64,000 bases of DNA from Prevotellamassilia timonensis (GCF_900106785.1 NZ_LT629845.1:187535-251534), one strand, 5' to 3'; positions 10,286 through 20,041 are shown, counted from the stretch's first letter. A program made the numbers and translations. Notes: a model not told the origin generated them from the letters alone.

Positions 10286-10939
10286 ATGACGAGAATGCAG
10301 ACCATCGCCCTATTTGACCTGGACGGCGTGATTGTTGACACGGAAGGGCAGTACACGTTGTTTTGGGAAAAAGTAGGCAAACGTGATTTTCCCGAAACGG
10401 AGGATTTTGCAGCACGTATCAAAGGACACACGCTCAAGCAAATTGTTGGCGAATATTACCCCAATGATGCAGAAAAGCGGCAGCAGGTGATAGAAGAGTT
10501 GTGGCAGTTTGAACGCGAAATGGACTTTCCATATATAAAAGGTGCGGTGACTTTTGTCAGAGCATTGCGTGAGGCCACAATTCCTGTGGCAGTTGTTACA
10601 AGCTCTGATAATAAAAAGATGCAGTGCCTGTTCAAGTGTCACCCCGAATTGCCGGAGCTGTTCGACCGCATATTTACCGCAGAGGACGCACGGCGCTCAA
10701 AGCCCGCTCCCGATTGCTACATTGATGCTGCAAGGGCTTTGGGCGGAGACGCACAAAATGCAGTAGTGTTTGAGGACTCTATTAGTGGCTTGCAGGCTGG
10801 TCGCAACAGCGGCGCGTTGGTGGTAGGGCTGACTACAACGAATAGCGCAAAGGTGATAGAGCCGTTGTGCGACAAGGTGATAAATGATTTTACTGAAATA
10901 ACCGTTGTACAGATGTGCAACTTATTAAATAATAAATAA
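10286..10939 (+). CDS. HAD-family sugar-phosphate phosphatase/mutase-like
   Basis: A 217-residue cytoplasmic HAD hydrolase of the beta-phosphoglucomutase-like subgroup. Motif I is [12 protein letters not shown] (nucleophile and acid/base Asp), motif II VVTSSDN, motif [11 protein letters not shown], and motif [19 protein letters not shown]; a helical cap lies between motifs I and II. The substrate is not predictable. ATG at 10286 and 10295 are both possible starts. panB follows after 2 bp, so the two are co-transcribed. Confidence 0.85.
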   Translation: MTRMQTIALFDLDGVIVDTEGQYTLFWEKVGKRDFPETEDFAARIKGHTLKQIVGEYYPNDAEKRQQVIEELWQFEREMDFPYIKGAVTFVRALREATIPVAVVTSSDNKKMQCLFKCHPELPELFDRIFTAEDARRSKPAPDCYIDAARALGGDAQNAVVFEDSISGLQAGRNSGALVVGLTTTNSAKVIEPLCDKVINDFTEITVVQMCNLLNNK

Positions 10940-10941
10940 TA

Positions 10942-11760
10942 ATGCCAGGATATTTAGTTGACGATACGCGCAAGGTGACGACGCATCGTTTGAAGGAAAT
11001 GAAAGCAGAGGGCAAGAAAATTGCCATGCTCACTTCGTACGACTTTACAACCGCTAAGATTGTGGACGAGGCCGGTGTAGATATGATATTGATAGGCGAC
11101 AGCGCCTCTAACGTGATGGCTGGCAACATGACCACGCTCCCCATTACGCTCGACCAAATGATTTATCATGCCCGATCGGTGGCACGTGCGGTAAAACGTG
11201 CGCTCGTGGTGTGCGACATGCCTTTCGGTACCTATCAGATTGACGAAAAGGAAGCCGTGCGAAACGCCATACGCATAATGAAAGAAACGGGCTGTGATGC
11301 CGTGAAACTTGAGGGCGGTGTCGAGATAATAGAGGGCGTAAAACGCATACTCGATGCAGGCATTCCTGTTGTTGGACATCTGGGTCTGACACCACAAAGC
11401 ATCAATAAATTTGGCACCTACGCCGTGCGTGCCAAGGAAGATGCTGAGGCCGAAAAGCTGCTGTCGGACGTGAAACTCTTGGCTGAGGTGGGCTGCTGTG
11501 CCGTGGTGTTGGAGAAAATTCCCGCCGCACTCTGCCAAAAAGCTGTCGAAAGCGTAGATATCCCCATCATAGGTATTGGTGCCGGACCGGCCGACGGACA
11601 AGTGCTTGTAGTGGACGATATGTTGGGCAAGAACAATGGTTTCTCGCCAAAATTCTTGCGTCGTTACGCCGATTTGCACACCATTATGACAGACGCTATT
11701 GGAGCGTATGTGGCAGATGTGAAGACGGGCGACTTTCCGAATGCTAACGAAAGCTATTAA
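10942..11760 (+). CDS. panB: 3-methyl-2-oxobutanoate hydroxymethyltransferase
   Basis: First committed enzyme of pantothenate synthesis: transfers a hydroxymethyl group from methylene-tetrahydrofolate to 2-oxoisovalerate. The 272 residues match the family, with [19 protein letters not shown], the Mg-binding [28 protein letters not shown], and [11 protein letters not shown]. Cytoplasmic TIM barrel. The other pantothenate genes are not in the window. Confidence 0.96.
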   Translation: MPGYLVDDTRKVTTHRLKEMKAEGKKIAMLTSYDFTTAKIVDEAGVDMILIGDSASNVMAGNMTTLPITLDQMIYHARSVARAVKRALVVCDMPFGTYQIDEKEAVRNAIRIMKETGCDAVKLEGGVEIIEGVKRILDAGIPVVGHLGLTPQSINKFGTYAVRAKEDAEAEKLLSDVKLLAEVGCCAVVLEKIPAALCQKAVESVDIPIIGIGAGPADGQVLVVDDMLGKNNGFSPKFLRRYADLHTIMTDAIGAYVADVKTGDFPNANESY

Positions 11761-11771
11761 AACAAACGCTT

Positions 11772-12962
11772 ATGGCGGAACGTCCTTTGATTGCACATCA
11801 TAGGGCGAGTGCCGCATCTGGTGTTGAAATGATGAGTACACAAGTTCACAACCGGTTGTCGAGTTCGCGCTTTATCAATATGTGCGTAGCCAACTGGTTC
11901 TTGCATATTTTTATATTCGCCACAGTGCCGTTGCTCGCTGTCCTGGTCGAAAATTTGGGTGGTACACCCGCGTGGACGGGGTATGCTGTGCTGGCTTTTG
12001 CTGTGGGCATGGTAATTCCTGGCCCGTTTGGTGCACACCTGATGGAACGGCGTTCCCGTAAGGAAGTGTTTTTGAAGGCGGCACTGGTGGCAGGTCCCGT
12101 AGTGACATTGCTTGGCTATATGTTTTGCGTGCATAACCTCGAAAGCATTGTGGCATTGCAACTGTTGCAAGGAATGGCTTTTGGCGTGGCACAAACGGCC
12201 CTCGGTACGACTCTGGTCAACGATATATTGCAGTCGAAACAGCGTAACCGTGGTGACATTATTTATGGTTGGGCCGGTCGCTTGGGCATTCCCTTGGGAC
12301 TGTTCTTGGGTTATGTGTTGTTGCGGGTCGTGACAGTCGACTTGGCCTTTTGGTGGACGCTTGTGCCTTGTGCTTTGGCTTTTCTGCTTGTAGCACAAAC
12401 CACAGTGCCGGTCAAGGCTCCGGTCAAGGTGCCGTTGGTAACGCTCGACCGCTTCTTCTTGCCCAGTTCGATGCACTTGGGGCTGACCATGTTCGCTGCG
12501 CCATGGGTGTTCGGACGCATGGCCGGTTTGATGTTGAATGCGTGGCCCTGTCTGTGCATGGCTCTTGGCGTGTTGGCAGCCTTTTTGGTGCAGCTGTTCG
12601 TAAGGCGCCGTATGGGGCAACGCGGCATTGTGTCGTTTGCCTATTTACTTATAATGTTGGCATTGTGCATGTTGCCTGTCAATTCTTTCGCCGTTGTCAG
12701 CGTGGCTTATGGCTTGCTCGGCTTTGGCGTAGGGGCGGTGTCGTCGCGTCACCTTATGGATTGGGTCGTATCGGCGCAACATTGTCAGCGTGGCACGGCA
12801 CAGAATACCTATATTCTGACATGGCGTATGGCTTTTTCACTGGGATTTTTGTTCAGTGCTTGTGGTGTGTCAGATAATTTTACTGTCGATTTTGCACTCT
12901 GTGCAATAGGCCTTGCAGCTTATGTTCTTTGGGTGGGGCCGAAAACTGGTGGCACGGAATAA
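11772..12962 (+). CDS. MFS permease
   Basis: Up to 396 residues with about 12 membrane segments; the likely functional start is one of the early Met codons (residue 1 or about 19-20). GPFGAHLMERRSRKEVFLKA is a classic MFS A-like loop between segments 2 and 3. The second half resembles drug/metabolite antiporters, but no substrate can be read from the sequence. It begins 11 bp after panB and may be co-transcribed; pantothenate or a precursor as substrate would be speculation. Confidence 0.75.
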   Translation: MAERPLIAHHRASAASGVEMMSTQVHNRLSSSRFINMCVANWFLHIFIFATVPLLAVLVENLGGTPAWTGYAVLAFAVGMVIPGPFGAHLMERRSRKEVFLKAALVAGPVVTLLGYMFCVHNLESIVALQLLQGMAFGVAQTALGTTLVNDILQSKQRNRGDIIYGWAGRLGIPLGLFLGYVLLRVVTVDLAFWWTLVPCALAFLLVAQTTVPVKAPVKVPLVTLDRFFLPSSMHLGLTMFAAPWVFGRMAGLMLNAWPCLCMALGVLAAFLVQLFVRRRMGQRGIVSFAYLLIMLALCMLPVNSFAVVSVAYGLLGFGVGAVSSRHLMDWVVSAQHCQRGTAQNTYILTWRMAFSLGFLFSACGVSDNFTVDFALCAIGLAAYVLWVGPKTGGTE

Positions 12963-12964
12963 CC

Positions 12965-13345
12965 GCGCTCACCTTGCCCTTTGGCTATCGCCCAAGATAG
13001 GCTGCGGTTCGGCAATAAAAACGAAAGTTTTGAGACTTTCGTTTTGTATTGCGCTCACCTTGCCCTTTGGCTATCGCCCAAGATAGGCTTCGGTTCGGCA
13101 ATAAAAACGAAAGTTTTGAGACTTTCGTTTTGTATTGCGCTCACCTTGCCCTTTGGCTATCGCCCAAGATAGGCTGCGGTTCGGCAATAAAAACGAAAGT
13201 TTTGAGACTTTCGTTTTGTATTGCGCTCACCTTGCCCTTTGGCTATCGCCCAAGATAGGCTTCGGTTCGGCAATAAAAACGAAAGTTTTAAGACTTTCGT
13301 TTTGTATTGCGCTCACCTTGCACTATCTTTGCAGACTAAAATAAG
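12965..13345 (+). repeat. 86-bp tandem repeat array ending in the ileS promoter
   Basis: Four and a part units with an 86-bp period. Each unit contains GCGCTCACCTTGC, GATAGGCTGCGGTTCGG (or TTCGG variant), and a hairpin AACGAAAGTTTT...AGACTTTCGTTTT. The units differ by single-base changes. Only the last keeps the -7 sequence ACTATCTTTGCA; the earlier ones have CCTTTGGCTATCGCCC instead. The short open frames crossing the array are repeat shadows. Confidence 0.9.
13301..13331 (+). promoter_or_regulatory. ileS promoter in the last repeat unit
   Basis: TTTG (13301-13304), 19 bp, TATCTTTG (13324-13331): a consensus promoter whose -33 box lies in the 3' arm of the repeat hairpin. The ileS ATG is 35 bp downstream. 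Confidence 0.85.
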
Positions 13346-13365
13346 AAAGAAACAATACAAGAAAT

Positions 13366-16300
13366 ATGAAATTTACCGAACGTAACGGACTTAACTTATA
13401 CAAGGTTAATGAAGAGGTGCTCAATGAGTGGGACAAGCAGGACTTGTTCCACAAGAGCATGAATGAACGCGAAGGTTGTCCTTCTTTTGTATTCTTTGAA
13501 GGTCCTCCTTCTGCCAATGGACACCCCGGTATTCATCATGTGATGGCACGTACCATTAAGGACGTGTTCTGCCGCTACAAAACTATGCAAGGCTTTCAAG
13601 TAAAGCGCAAGGCTGGTTGGGACACACATGGTCTGCCTGTTGAACTTGGAGTAGAGAAAGAACTGGGTATAACCAAGGAGGATATCGGTAAAACTATTTC
13701 TATTGAGGATTATAATGCCCGTTGCCGTCAGAATGTGATGAAGTTCACACAAGAGTGGACAGACCTCAGTCACCTGATGGGCTATTGGGTAGATATGGAA
13801 CACCCGTATATCACATACGAAAACTCGTATATCGAAACCTTGTGGTGGCTCCTCGGCCAACTCTATAAAAAGGGCTTGCTGTACAAAGGCTATACCATAC
13901 AGCCTTACTCGCCTGCTGCAGGTACAGGATTGAGCTCACACGAGCTTAACCAGCCGGGCTGCTACCGCGATGTAAAGGATACTACCGTTACGGCGCAGTT
14001 TGCCATTCTCGATCCTAAACCCGAGATGACGAAGTTCGGCAAGCCATACTTCTTGGCTTGGACAACAACGCCCTGGACTCTGCCTTCGAACACCGCATTG
14101 TGCGTTGGTCCGAACATTGACTATGTGGCAGTTGAAACATTCAACCCCTACAATGGCGAGCCCATGACCGCAGTCGTGGCCAAGGCGCGTGTGGCAGCTT
14201 ATTTCAAGCCCGAGGGCGAGAATGCCGACTTTGACGCTTACAAACACGGCGATAAGGTGATACCTTACCGCATTGTGGGCGAGTGGAAGGGTTCAGACCT
14301 CGTGGGCATGCACTACAAGCAGTTGATGCCTTGGGTTAAACCCACCGAGAAGGTTGAAGACAATTCACCCGCATGGGTTAGCGCATATGCTGCTGCCCAC
14401 CCCGACAAGTGCTTTACTTCAGGCATCGACAAGTTTGTTGAACTTGCCGAAGAAGCTTTCCGTGTTATTCCGGGCGACTATGTGACAACCGAAGATGGTA
14501 CAGGTATTGTACATATAGCGCCAACCTTCGGTGCCGACGATGCCAAGGTGGCCAAGGCCGCCGGCATACCTTCACTCTTCTTGATAAACAAGGCGGGCGA
14601 AACACGTCCGATGGTAGACCTTACCGGCAAGTACTATGTGCTCGACGAGTTGTGCGACAACTTTGTAGCCAAGTGCGTAGACGTTGAGGCTTACAGCCAT
14701 CATGCCGGCGATTATGTGAAGAATGCTTACGCTCCCGAATTTAACAAGGACGGAAAATATGACGAAAAGGCTGCCGCCAAAGCAGAGGACTTGAATATCG
14801 TCATTTGCCTGGAAATGAAACAGGCTGGTGAGGCATTCAAAATTGAGAAACATGTGCACAACTATCCGCATTGTTGGCGCACAGACAAACCTATCCTCTA
14901 TTATCCGCTCGACAGCTGGTTCATTCGCAGCTCAGCCCTTAAAGAGCGCATGATGGAGTTGAACAATGGCATTCATTGGAAACCCGCCAGCACAGGTTCG
15001 GGCCGTTTTGGCAAATGGCTTGAAAACCTTAACGACTGGAACTTGAGCCGTTCGCGTTATTGGGGCACCCCGTTGCCTATTTGGCGCAATGCTGAGACAC
15101 GCGAAGAAATATGCATCAGTTCGCTCGAGCAACTCAATGCCGAGATTGAAAAGAGTGTGGCTGCAGGTTTCATGACCTCAAATCCGTTGAAGGACAAAGG
15201 CTTCGTTCCGGGCGACTATTTAGCCGACAACTATCACCGCATAGATTTGCACCGTCCTTACGTAGACAATATCATATTAGTATCACCTTCGGGCAAGCCC
15301 ATGAAGCGTGAGAGCGATTTGATAGACGTATGGTTCGATTCAGGTTCAATGCCTTACGCGCAAATCCACTATCCGTTTGAAAACAAGGAACTGCTCGACA
15401 GCCGAACCGTTTACCCCGCCGATTTCATAGCCGAGGGCGTAGACCAAACACGTGGCTGGTTCTTCACATTGCATGCCATTGCCACAATGGTGTTCGACAG
15501 CGTGGCATTCAAGGCAGTAATAAGCAATGGCTTGGTGCTCGACAAGAATGGCAACAAGATGTCGAAACGTCTTGGCAATGCCGTAGAGCCATTTGGCGCA
15601 ATCAAAAAGTACGGTTCCGACCCCTTGCGTTGGTACATGATAACCAATTCTTCGCCTTGGGACAATCTCAAGTTCGACGAAGAGGGCGTGCAGGAAGTTG
15701 CCCGCACATTCTTCGGCAAGCTCTATCAGACGTATTCGTTCTTTGCCATGTATGCCAATGTCGACAACTTCGACCCCGCAGCACCGCAAGTGCCAATGAA
15801 TGAGCGTCCCGAGATAGACCGTTGGATCTTGTCAGAACTCAACACGCTCATCAGCGAGGTGACTGCTGACTACGAAGACTACGAACCCACCAAGGCCGGC
15901 CGTTTGATACAGACATTTGTCATCGACAACTTGTCAAACTGGCATGTGCGTTTGAGCCGCAAGCGCTTCTGGGGTGGTGGCATGAACACCGACAAGCTGA
16001 GTGCTTATCAAACACTCTACACCTGTTTGCTCACCGTGGCCAAGTTGATGGCTCCTATCGCCCCCTTCTATGCCGACCGTCTTTATAGCGATCTCACGGC
16101 AGGCGTCAAGGGTGCTGCTGAAAGTGTGCATCTCGCCACATTCCCCAAGGCTGACGAGGCTTGCATAGACAAGGCACTTGAGCGCCGCATGGAACTGGCT
16201 CAGAAAGTGTCGTCAATGACTCTGTCGTTGCGCAAAAAAGAGCACGTCATCGTACGCCAGCCCCTGCAGTGCATATCAATTCCCGTAACCGACAACCAGT

Positions 16301-16908
16301 TGCGCGAAGACCTGGCAGCTGTCAGCCAGCTCATTCTTGACGAGGTCAATGTAAAGGAGCTGCGCTATGCCGACGCCAACATGCTGGAGAAGAAAGTAAA
16401 GTGCAACTTCCGCGTAATGGGCAAGAAGTTTGGCAAACTGATGAAGGCCGTCAATGCCGTGGTTACGGCACTTGGTCAGGACGACATCAACAAGCTCGAC
16501 AGCGAAGGCAAACTCTCAGTCACAGTTGAAGGACAACCGGTTGAGATAGAGCGTGCCGATGTGGAAATAATCAGCGAGGACATGCCCGGCTGGACAGTGG
16601 CCAACGAGGGCGCACTCACTGTGGCACTTGACCTTGAACTCACCCCCGAGCTTCGCAACGAAGGTTTGGCACGCGAAATAGTAAAGCGCATTCAAACCTA
16701 CCGCAAGGAGAGTGGTTTTGAAATCACCGACCGCATACGTGTGGTGATAGAAAACCAGGCACAACTTGCTGCAGCGGTTGAGGCTTTCAATGAATATATC
16801 GCATCGCAAGTGCTTGCCGACAGCATTGAGGTAGCTGACACACTGCCCGGTGATGCCGCAGAGTTTGACTTTGAAGACTTCAAGGCCAAAATGAGCATTA
16901 CGCGATAA
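13366..16908 (+). CDS. ileS: Isoleucyl-tRNA synthetase
   Basis: Charges tRNA-Ile in the cytoplasm. The 1180 residues fit the long IleS type. The class I HIGH-equivalent is in PPSANGHPGIHHVMAR, and the KMSKS-equivalent is NGNKMSKRLGNAVEP. The editing (CP1) domain lies between them (about 190-420, including TWTTTPWTLPSNTAL). The C-terminal anticodon-binding domain follows from about residue 820, with a terminal extension ending in FEDFKAKMSITR; the Zn-finger Cys cluster of some IleS enzymes is not obvious. It leads the ileS-dksA-lspA block. Confidence 0.97.
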   Translation: MKFTERNGLNLYKVNEEVLNEWDKQDLFHKSMNEREGCPSFVFFEGPPSANGHPGIHHVMARTIKDVFCRYKTMQGFQVKRKAGWDTHGLPVELGVEKELGITKEDIGKTISIEDYNARCRQNVMKFTQEWTDLSHLMGYWVDMEHPYITYENSYIETLWWLLGQLYKKGLLYKGYTIQPYSPAAGTGLSSHELNQPGCYRDVKDTTVTAQFAILDPKPEMTKFGKPYFLAWTTTPWTLPSNTALCVGPNIDYVAVETFNPYNGEPMTAVVAKARVAAYFKPEGENADFDAYKHGDKVIPYRIVGEWKGSDLVGMHYKQLMPWVKPTEKVEDNSPAWVSAYAAAHPDKCFTSGIDKFVELAEEAFRVIPGDYVTTEDGTGIVHIAPTFGADDAKVAKAAGIPSLFLINKAGETRPMVDLTGKYYVLDELCDNFVAKCVDVEAYSHHAGDYVKNAYAPEFNKDGKYDEKAAAKAEDLNIVICLEMKQAGEAFKIEKHVHNYPHCWRTDKPILYYPLDSWFIRSSALKERMMELNNGIHWKPASTGSGRFGKWLENLNDWNLSRSRYWGTPLPIWRNAETREEICISSLEQLNAEIEKSVAAGFMTSNPLKDKGFVPGDYLADNYHRIDLHRPYVDNIILVSPSGKPMKRESDLIDVWFDSGSMPYAQIHYPFENKELLDSRTVYPADFIAEGVDQTRGWFFTLHAIATMVFDSVAFKAVISNGLVLDKNGNKMSKRLGNAVEPFGAIKKYGSDPLRWYMITNSSPWDNLKFDEEGVQEVARTFFGKLYQTYSFFAMYANVDNFDPAAPQVPMNERPEIDRWILSELNTLISEVTADYEDYEPTKAGRLIQTFVIDNLSNWHVRLSRKRFWGGGMNTDKLSAYQTLYTCLLTVAKLMAPIAPFYADRLYSDLTAGVKGAAESVHLATFPKADEACIDKALERRMELAQKVSSMTLSLRKKEHVIVRQPLQCISIPVTDNQLREDLAAVSQLILDEVNVKELRYADANMLEKKVKCNFRVMGKKFGKLMKAVNAVVTALGQDDINKLDSEGKLSVTVEGQPVEIERADVEIISEDMPGWTVANEGALTVALDLELTPELRNEGLAREIVKRIQTYRKESGFEITDRIRVVIENQAQLAAAVEAFNEYIASQVLADSIEVADTLPGDAAEFDFEDFKAKMSITR

Positions 16909-17092
16909 TCAGAACTGTTGGTAATGAGCAAATAAGCGATCACAACATGAGCCGTCTGGCAGTGTGGTTGCCTATTTGCCCATTGCGTTTTTTAATAATA
17001 ATGGCGGCAACTGAGCAGCATGCAAGGGTTCACATCGCGTGAGCCGTTTGACAGAGTGCCAGCCTGCATAGCCATCTAACACCCTAATAACC

Positions 17093-17467
17093 ATGACGGA
17101 AAAGAAACGTTATTCAGACGAGGAACTTGAAGAGTTCAAGCAAATAATCCTCAGCAAACTTGAGCTGGCCAAACGCGACTATCAGCAAATGATGGATACG
17201 CTCAGCAATAAAAATGGCAATGATGTGGACGACACCATGCCAACCTACAAAATACTCGAGGAGGGCTCTATGACGCAAACCAAGGAGGAGCTAACCACCA
17301 TGGCAGCACGTCAGCAAAAGTTTATCCAAGCATTGCAAGCAGCCCTTGTGCGTATTGAAAACAAGACCTACGGCATCTGCCGTGTAACGGGCAAACTCAT
17401 ACCCAAGGAACGTTTGCGTGCAGTACCTCATGCCACACTCAGCATCGAGGCCAAACAAGCACGCTGA
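17093..17467 (+). CDS. TraR/DksA-like protein lacking zinc cysteines
   Basis: A 124-residue protein with the DksA layout: an N-terminal coiled coil (residues about 5-90) and the globular signature YGICRVTGKLIPKERLRAVP. Of the four zinc-ligand positions only one Cys (YGIC) remains; Val-Thr-Gly and Leu-Arg-Ala occupy the others, so it probably does not bind zinc. DksA proteins act through the RNA polymerase secondary channel, often with ppGpp; whether this form does is inferred. Its place between ileS and lspA is a conserved Bacteroidota neighbourhood. Confidence 0.85.
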   Translation: MTEKKRYSDEELEEFKQIILSKLELAKRDYQQMMDTLSNKNGNDVDDTMPTYKILEEGSMTQTKEELTTMAARQQKFIQALQAALVRIENKTYGICRVTGKLIPKERLRAVPHATLSIEAKQAR

Positions 17468-17552
17468 TAAGCAGGTATGCCTTGGCATTAAAAGCGAGAC
17501 CGTTTTTGGGACATTTTAAGTAGCCAGAAACGCGCTGCAAAAAACGCAAGCA

Positions 17553-17661
17553 CTAATGGGGGCGACGCGTCCCGCGTCGGGATAGAGAAAGGAGAAAAAT
17601 ACGAGCTTTACTAAATAATAACTGCCTCTTTTCCCGACGCGAGACGCGTTGCCCCCATTAG
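17553..17661. repeat. CGACGCGTC palindromic element, copy B
   Basis: Inverted ends CTAATGGGGGCGACGCGTC and GACGCGTTGCCCCCATTAG flank a core of the GGGATAGAGAAAGGAG subtype. Flanking words AAAACGCAAGCA and GAGGTTGCGCTTGGTG extend the arms. It lies in the dksA-lspA gap. Confidence 0.85.
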
Positions 17662-17699
17662 AGGTTGCGCTTGGTGCTTGAGGACGTCCATTTCCTCTT

Positions 17700-17805
17700 G
17701 CTGAAAACCCAACGCGCTGCCTTGGGCTATGGAAGTCATTGGCCCTTCGGCCCGTTCAAGTTAACCCCGAAGCTTGAGTTACTAACAGAATTAAAGCCAG
17801 AATAA
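17700..17805. repeat. Remnant of the 'GCCCAGGGC' palindromic element
   Basis: CCTTGGGCTATGGAAGTCATTGGCCCTTCGGCCCGTTCAAGTTAA resembles the right arm of the larger palindrome at 49.70-49.95 kb. The left arm is reduced to a few bases, so this is a decayed or partial copy. Confidence 0.5.
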
Positions 17806-17822
17806 TCAGCCCCTATTATCAA

Positions 17823-18455
17823 ATGTCAGCATCTTTACATTCAACAAACTCTATGCGTCGTACCATATTGGCCATACTTATTGTGTTGGGAGTCATTGTG
17901 ATAGACCAACTCATAAAGTTTGACATCAAAACCACCTTCATGCTGCACGAGGACTATGTTGTAGCGCGTGATTGGTTCCATATCCTTTTTACCGAAAATC
18001 GTGGCATGGCCTTTGGCATGCAGTTCGTGGGCACCATGTTCTTGGCGCTGTTCCGCGTGGTAGCAATAGGCCTGTTTTGCGTGCTGCTGTCGCGGTTAAT
18101 ACAGCGCAAGGCACCCTATGGCCTGATAGTGTGTGTGGCCATGATTATAGCCGGTGCTGCGGGCAACATCATCGACAACATGTTCTACGGATTGATATTC
18201 ACCGAAAGCACCCCCTATTTACCCGCCCAGTTAGTGCCCTTTGGCCAGGGTTATGGCAGTTTCTTGTCGGGCAAGGTAGTCGATATGTTCTATTTCCCGT
18301 TGTTCACATGGCCTGATTGGGTGCCCTTGTTCGGTGGCAACACCTTCTTTGGTGCCATATTCAATTTTGCCGATGCCTCAATCAGTTGTGGCGCCGTAGC
18401 ACTCGTGTTGTTCTATCACAAGTATATATCAAACATGGGGCTGCTTAAAAAGTAA
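17823..18455 (+). CDS. lspA: Lipoprotein signal peptidase II
   Basis: An inner-membrane aspartyl protease that removes signal peptides from prolipoproteins. Four membrane segments are visible (first: ILAILIVLGVIVIDQLIKF). The catalytic Asp pair is in AGNIIDNMFYG and FNFADASISCG; TENRGMAFGM is also a family motif. At 210 residues it is longer than E. coli LspA because of a loop around residues 130-160, common in Bacteroidota. Translation may start at residue 1 or at the later MRRTILAI. A lipoprotein gene follows directly. Confidence 0.95.
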   Translation: MSASLHSTNSMRRTILAILIVLGVIVIDQLIKFDIKTTFMLHEDYVVARDWFHILFTENRGMAFGMQFVGTMFLALFRVVAIGLFCVLLSRLIQRKAPYGLIVCVAMIIAGAAGNIIDNMFYGLIFTESTPYLPAQLVPFGQGYGSFLSGKVVDMFYFPLFTWPDWVPLFGGNTFFGAIFNFADASISCGAVALVLFYHKYISNMGLLKK

Positions 18456-18487
18456 ACAGCCCCCATCTTTCCGCATATAGTACTTAT

Positions 18488-19375
18488 ATGACGAAGTTCT
18501 TACGTTTACGTTCAATAATTCTGCTCTTAATATCGGCACTCTGCCTCATGTCGTGCAAGCCAGGTCCCCCCGATGGCGTGCTTGGCGCTGGCAAGATGGA
18601 AGATGTGCTCTACGACTACCACATGGCACAAGCCATGGCACAGCAAATGCCAGGTGACAGCATAGCTTATTACACCCGGCTCTATCAGGAAGCGGTGTTC
18701 ATGAAATATGGCATCACCCAATCCGATTTCGACAAGTCCATGATATGGTATGAGCGCCATGCCGACAAGCTTGGCAAAATATACGCCCGCTTGTCAGAGC
18801 GTATGGGCGGCAGTGTCGATGTTACAAACAACGCGCTGCTGCCAGGCTTGCAAACGGCAAGTGGCGACACGCTGAACGTGTGGCAAGGCCCGTCAAGCAT
18901 TTTGCTCAACTCTCAAGGCGTAAACCGTTTTGTTTACACCCAGCGTGCCGATACGGCTATAAAAAGTGGCGACCGTCTGGTGCTGATGTTCAATGCCGAG
19001 TGGTTCTATCATGAAGGCGAGCACCGCGTCATGATGTATGCCACCATACATTATGCTGGCGATTCGGTGACCACCATGCAGCAGTTTGTGTTTATGAGTG
19101 GCAGCCAGCAGATGCAAACCACCATAGGCAAGGGCAAGGTAACGAGCATCGAACTGTTTGCATACCAGTGCGCCCCATGGGACAACCGTGCCCGCATTGT
19201 GTCGCTGTCGAACCTGCGCATGTACCGTGTACGTGGTCAGCAGGTGGAACGAGCCACCAGCACCCCGGCGCATGGTGATTCTGTACCACGCCGTCCCGTC
19301 AATTTCCAACGCCGCTTGCGCGACAGCCTTATGCGGTCCGACACGGCCAATGAGCGTAAGCCGCATTTTGTGTAG
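18488..19375 (+). CDS. DUF4296 lipoprotein
   Basis: A 295-residue predicted lipoprotein: hydrophobic signal with lipobox LMSC (Cys23) and an export-ready N-terminus. The segment GKMEDVLYDYHMAQAMAQQM through YGITQSDFDKSMIWYERHAD marks the DUF4296 domain (about 35-115). The rest is beta-rich with no catalytic signature. It starts 32 bp after lspA, a conserved pairing; it is presumably an LspA substrate and may work at the outer membrane. Its function is unknown. Confidence 0.85.
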   Translation: MTKFLRLRSIILLLISALCLMSCKPGPPDGVLGAGKMEDVLYDYHMAQAMAQQMPGDSIAYYTRLYQEAVFMKYGITQSDFDKSMIWYERHADKLGKIYARLSERMGGSVDVTNNALLPGLQTASGDTLNVWQGPSSILLNSQGVNRFVYTQRADTAIKSGDRLVLMFNAEWFYHEGEHRVMMYATIHYAGDSVTTMQQFVFMSGSQQMQTTIGKGKVTSIELFAYQCAPWDNRARIVSLSNLRMYRVRGQQVERATSTPAHGDSVPRRPVNFQRRLRDSLMRSDTANERKPHFV

Positions 19376-19393
19376 ATACATACCGCACACATC

Positions 19394-19573
19394 ATGTCAC
19401 GATTGATAGCATATTCCAGAGTCGTGTTGCCCACGGGGCAAACGTTGCACCGCGAGGTCGTAGAATTCGCGCACGATGGCCATCCTGTCAAGCACTATCC
19501 GTTGCTTTGCGAACAGCCATTTGTCGAATGGCGCGATGCCACCTATGTTTATGGCGACAAGTTAACGCTGTAG
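19394..19573 (+). CDS. Small conserved-looking 59-aa protein
   Basis: A 59-residue frame starting at ATG 19394, in the same frame as and 18 bp after the DUF4296 stop: it begins MSRLIAYSRVVLPTGQ and ends YVYGDKLTL. The composition is that of a real protein (VEFAHDGHPVKHYPLLCEQP), with a beta-hairpin-like pattern and no membrane segment. The spacing implies co-translation with the lipoprotein. I do not recognise a named family. Confidence 0.65.
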   Translation: MSRLIAYSRVVLPTGQTLHREVVEFAHDGHPVKHYPLLCEQPFVEWRDATYVYGDKLTL

Positions 19574-19630
19574 CGGGTTGACGGCATATTTCCCTTTTCA
19601 CTATCGCGCGGGACAAGGTTGCTTATAAAA

Positions 19631-19661
19631 CCGACGCGGGACGCGTCGCCCCCATTAGTGC
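19631..19661. repeat. CGACGCGTC element, solo right arm (copy C)
   Basis: CCGACGCGGGACGCGTCGCC through CCATTAGTG matches one arm of the family with no partner arm nearby. It lies 27 bp before the TGTCCGGT element. Confidence 0.75.
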
Positions 19662-19687
19662 CTGTGTTTTCTATCAGCTTTTATTGC

Positions 19688-20041
19688 TGTCCGGTTAACC
19701 CGTTCTGATATTATACTCACGGATCGCACCGATTGCACGGATTTTTTTGCTTGTGCAATGTGCTTTAGCACCACGGAGATGACGGAATTGACGGATTTTG
19801 TGAGCATTTCATGCTCACTTCGCTATTGGCCCGTAACGCGTACCCTTGGCGAAATACGTTAGCATAGATTATGCAGTAAGGTGCCTATCCGCGGCAACGA
19901 GCTAATAGCGAAGTGAGCATGAAATGCTCACAAAATCCGTCAATTCCGTCATCTCCGTGGTGCTAAAGCACGTTGTACGAGCAAAAAAATCCGTGCAATC
20001 GGTGCAATCCGTGAGTAATATCAGAATGGTTTAACAGAACA
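19688..20041. repeat. TGTCCGGT long palindromic element, copy 1
   Basis: An approximately 354-bp MITE-like element with long imperfect inverted arms (about 140 bp each): left end TGTCCGGTTAACCCGTTCTG, right end CAGAATGGTTTAACAGAACA (degenerate). Within the arms are CGGATCGCACCGATTGCACG, CACCACGGAGATGACGGA and TGAGCATTTCATGCTCA. It contains no protein-coding gene and lies just downstream of the tRNA-Val cluster. Confidence 0.85.

Noticed and set aside
12981-13344. Overlapping small frames with repeated peptide (MRSPCPLAIAQDRLRFG)
   Set aside because: They are translations of the 86-bp DNA repeat; no start signal or protein-like variation.
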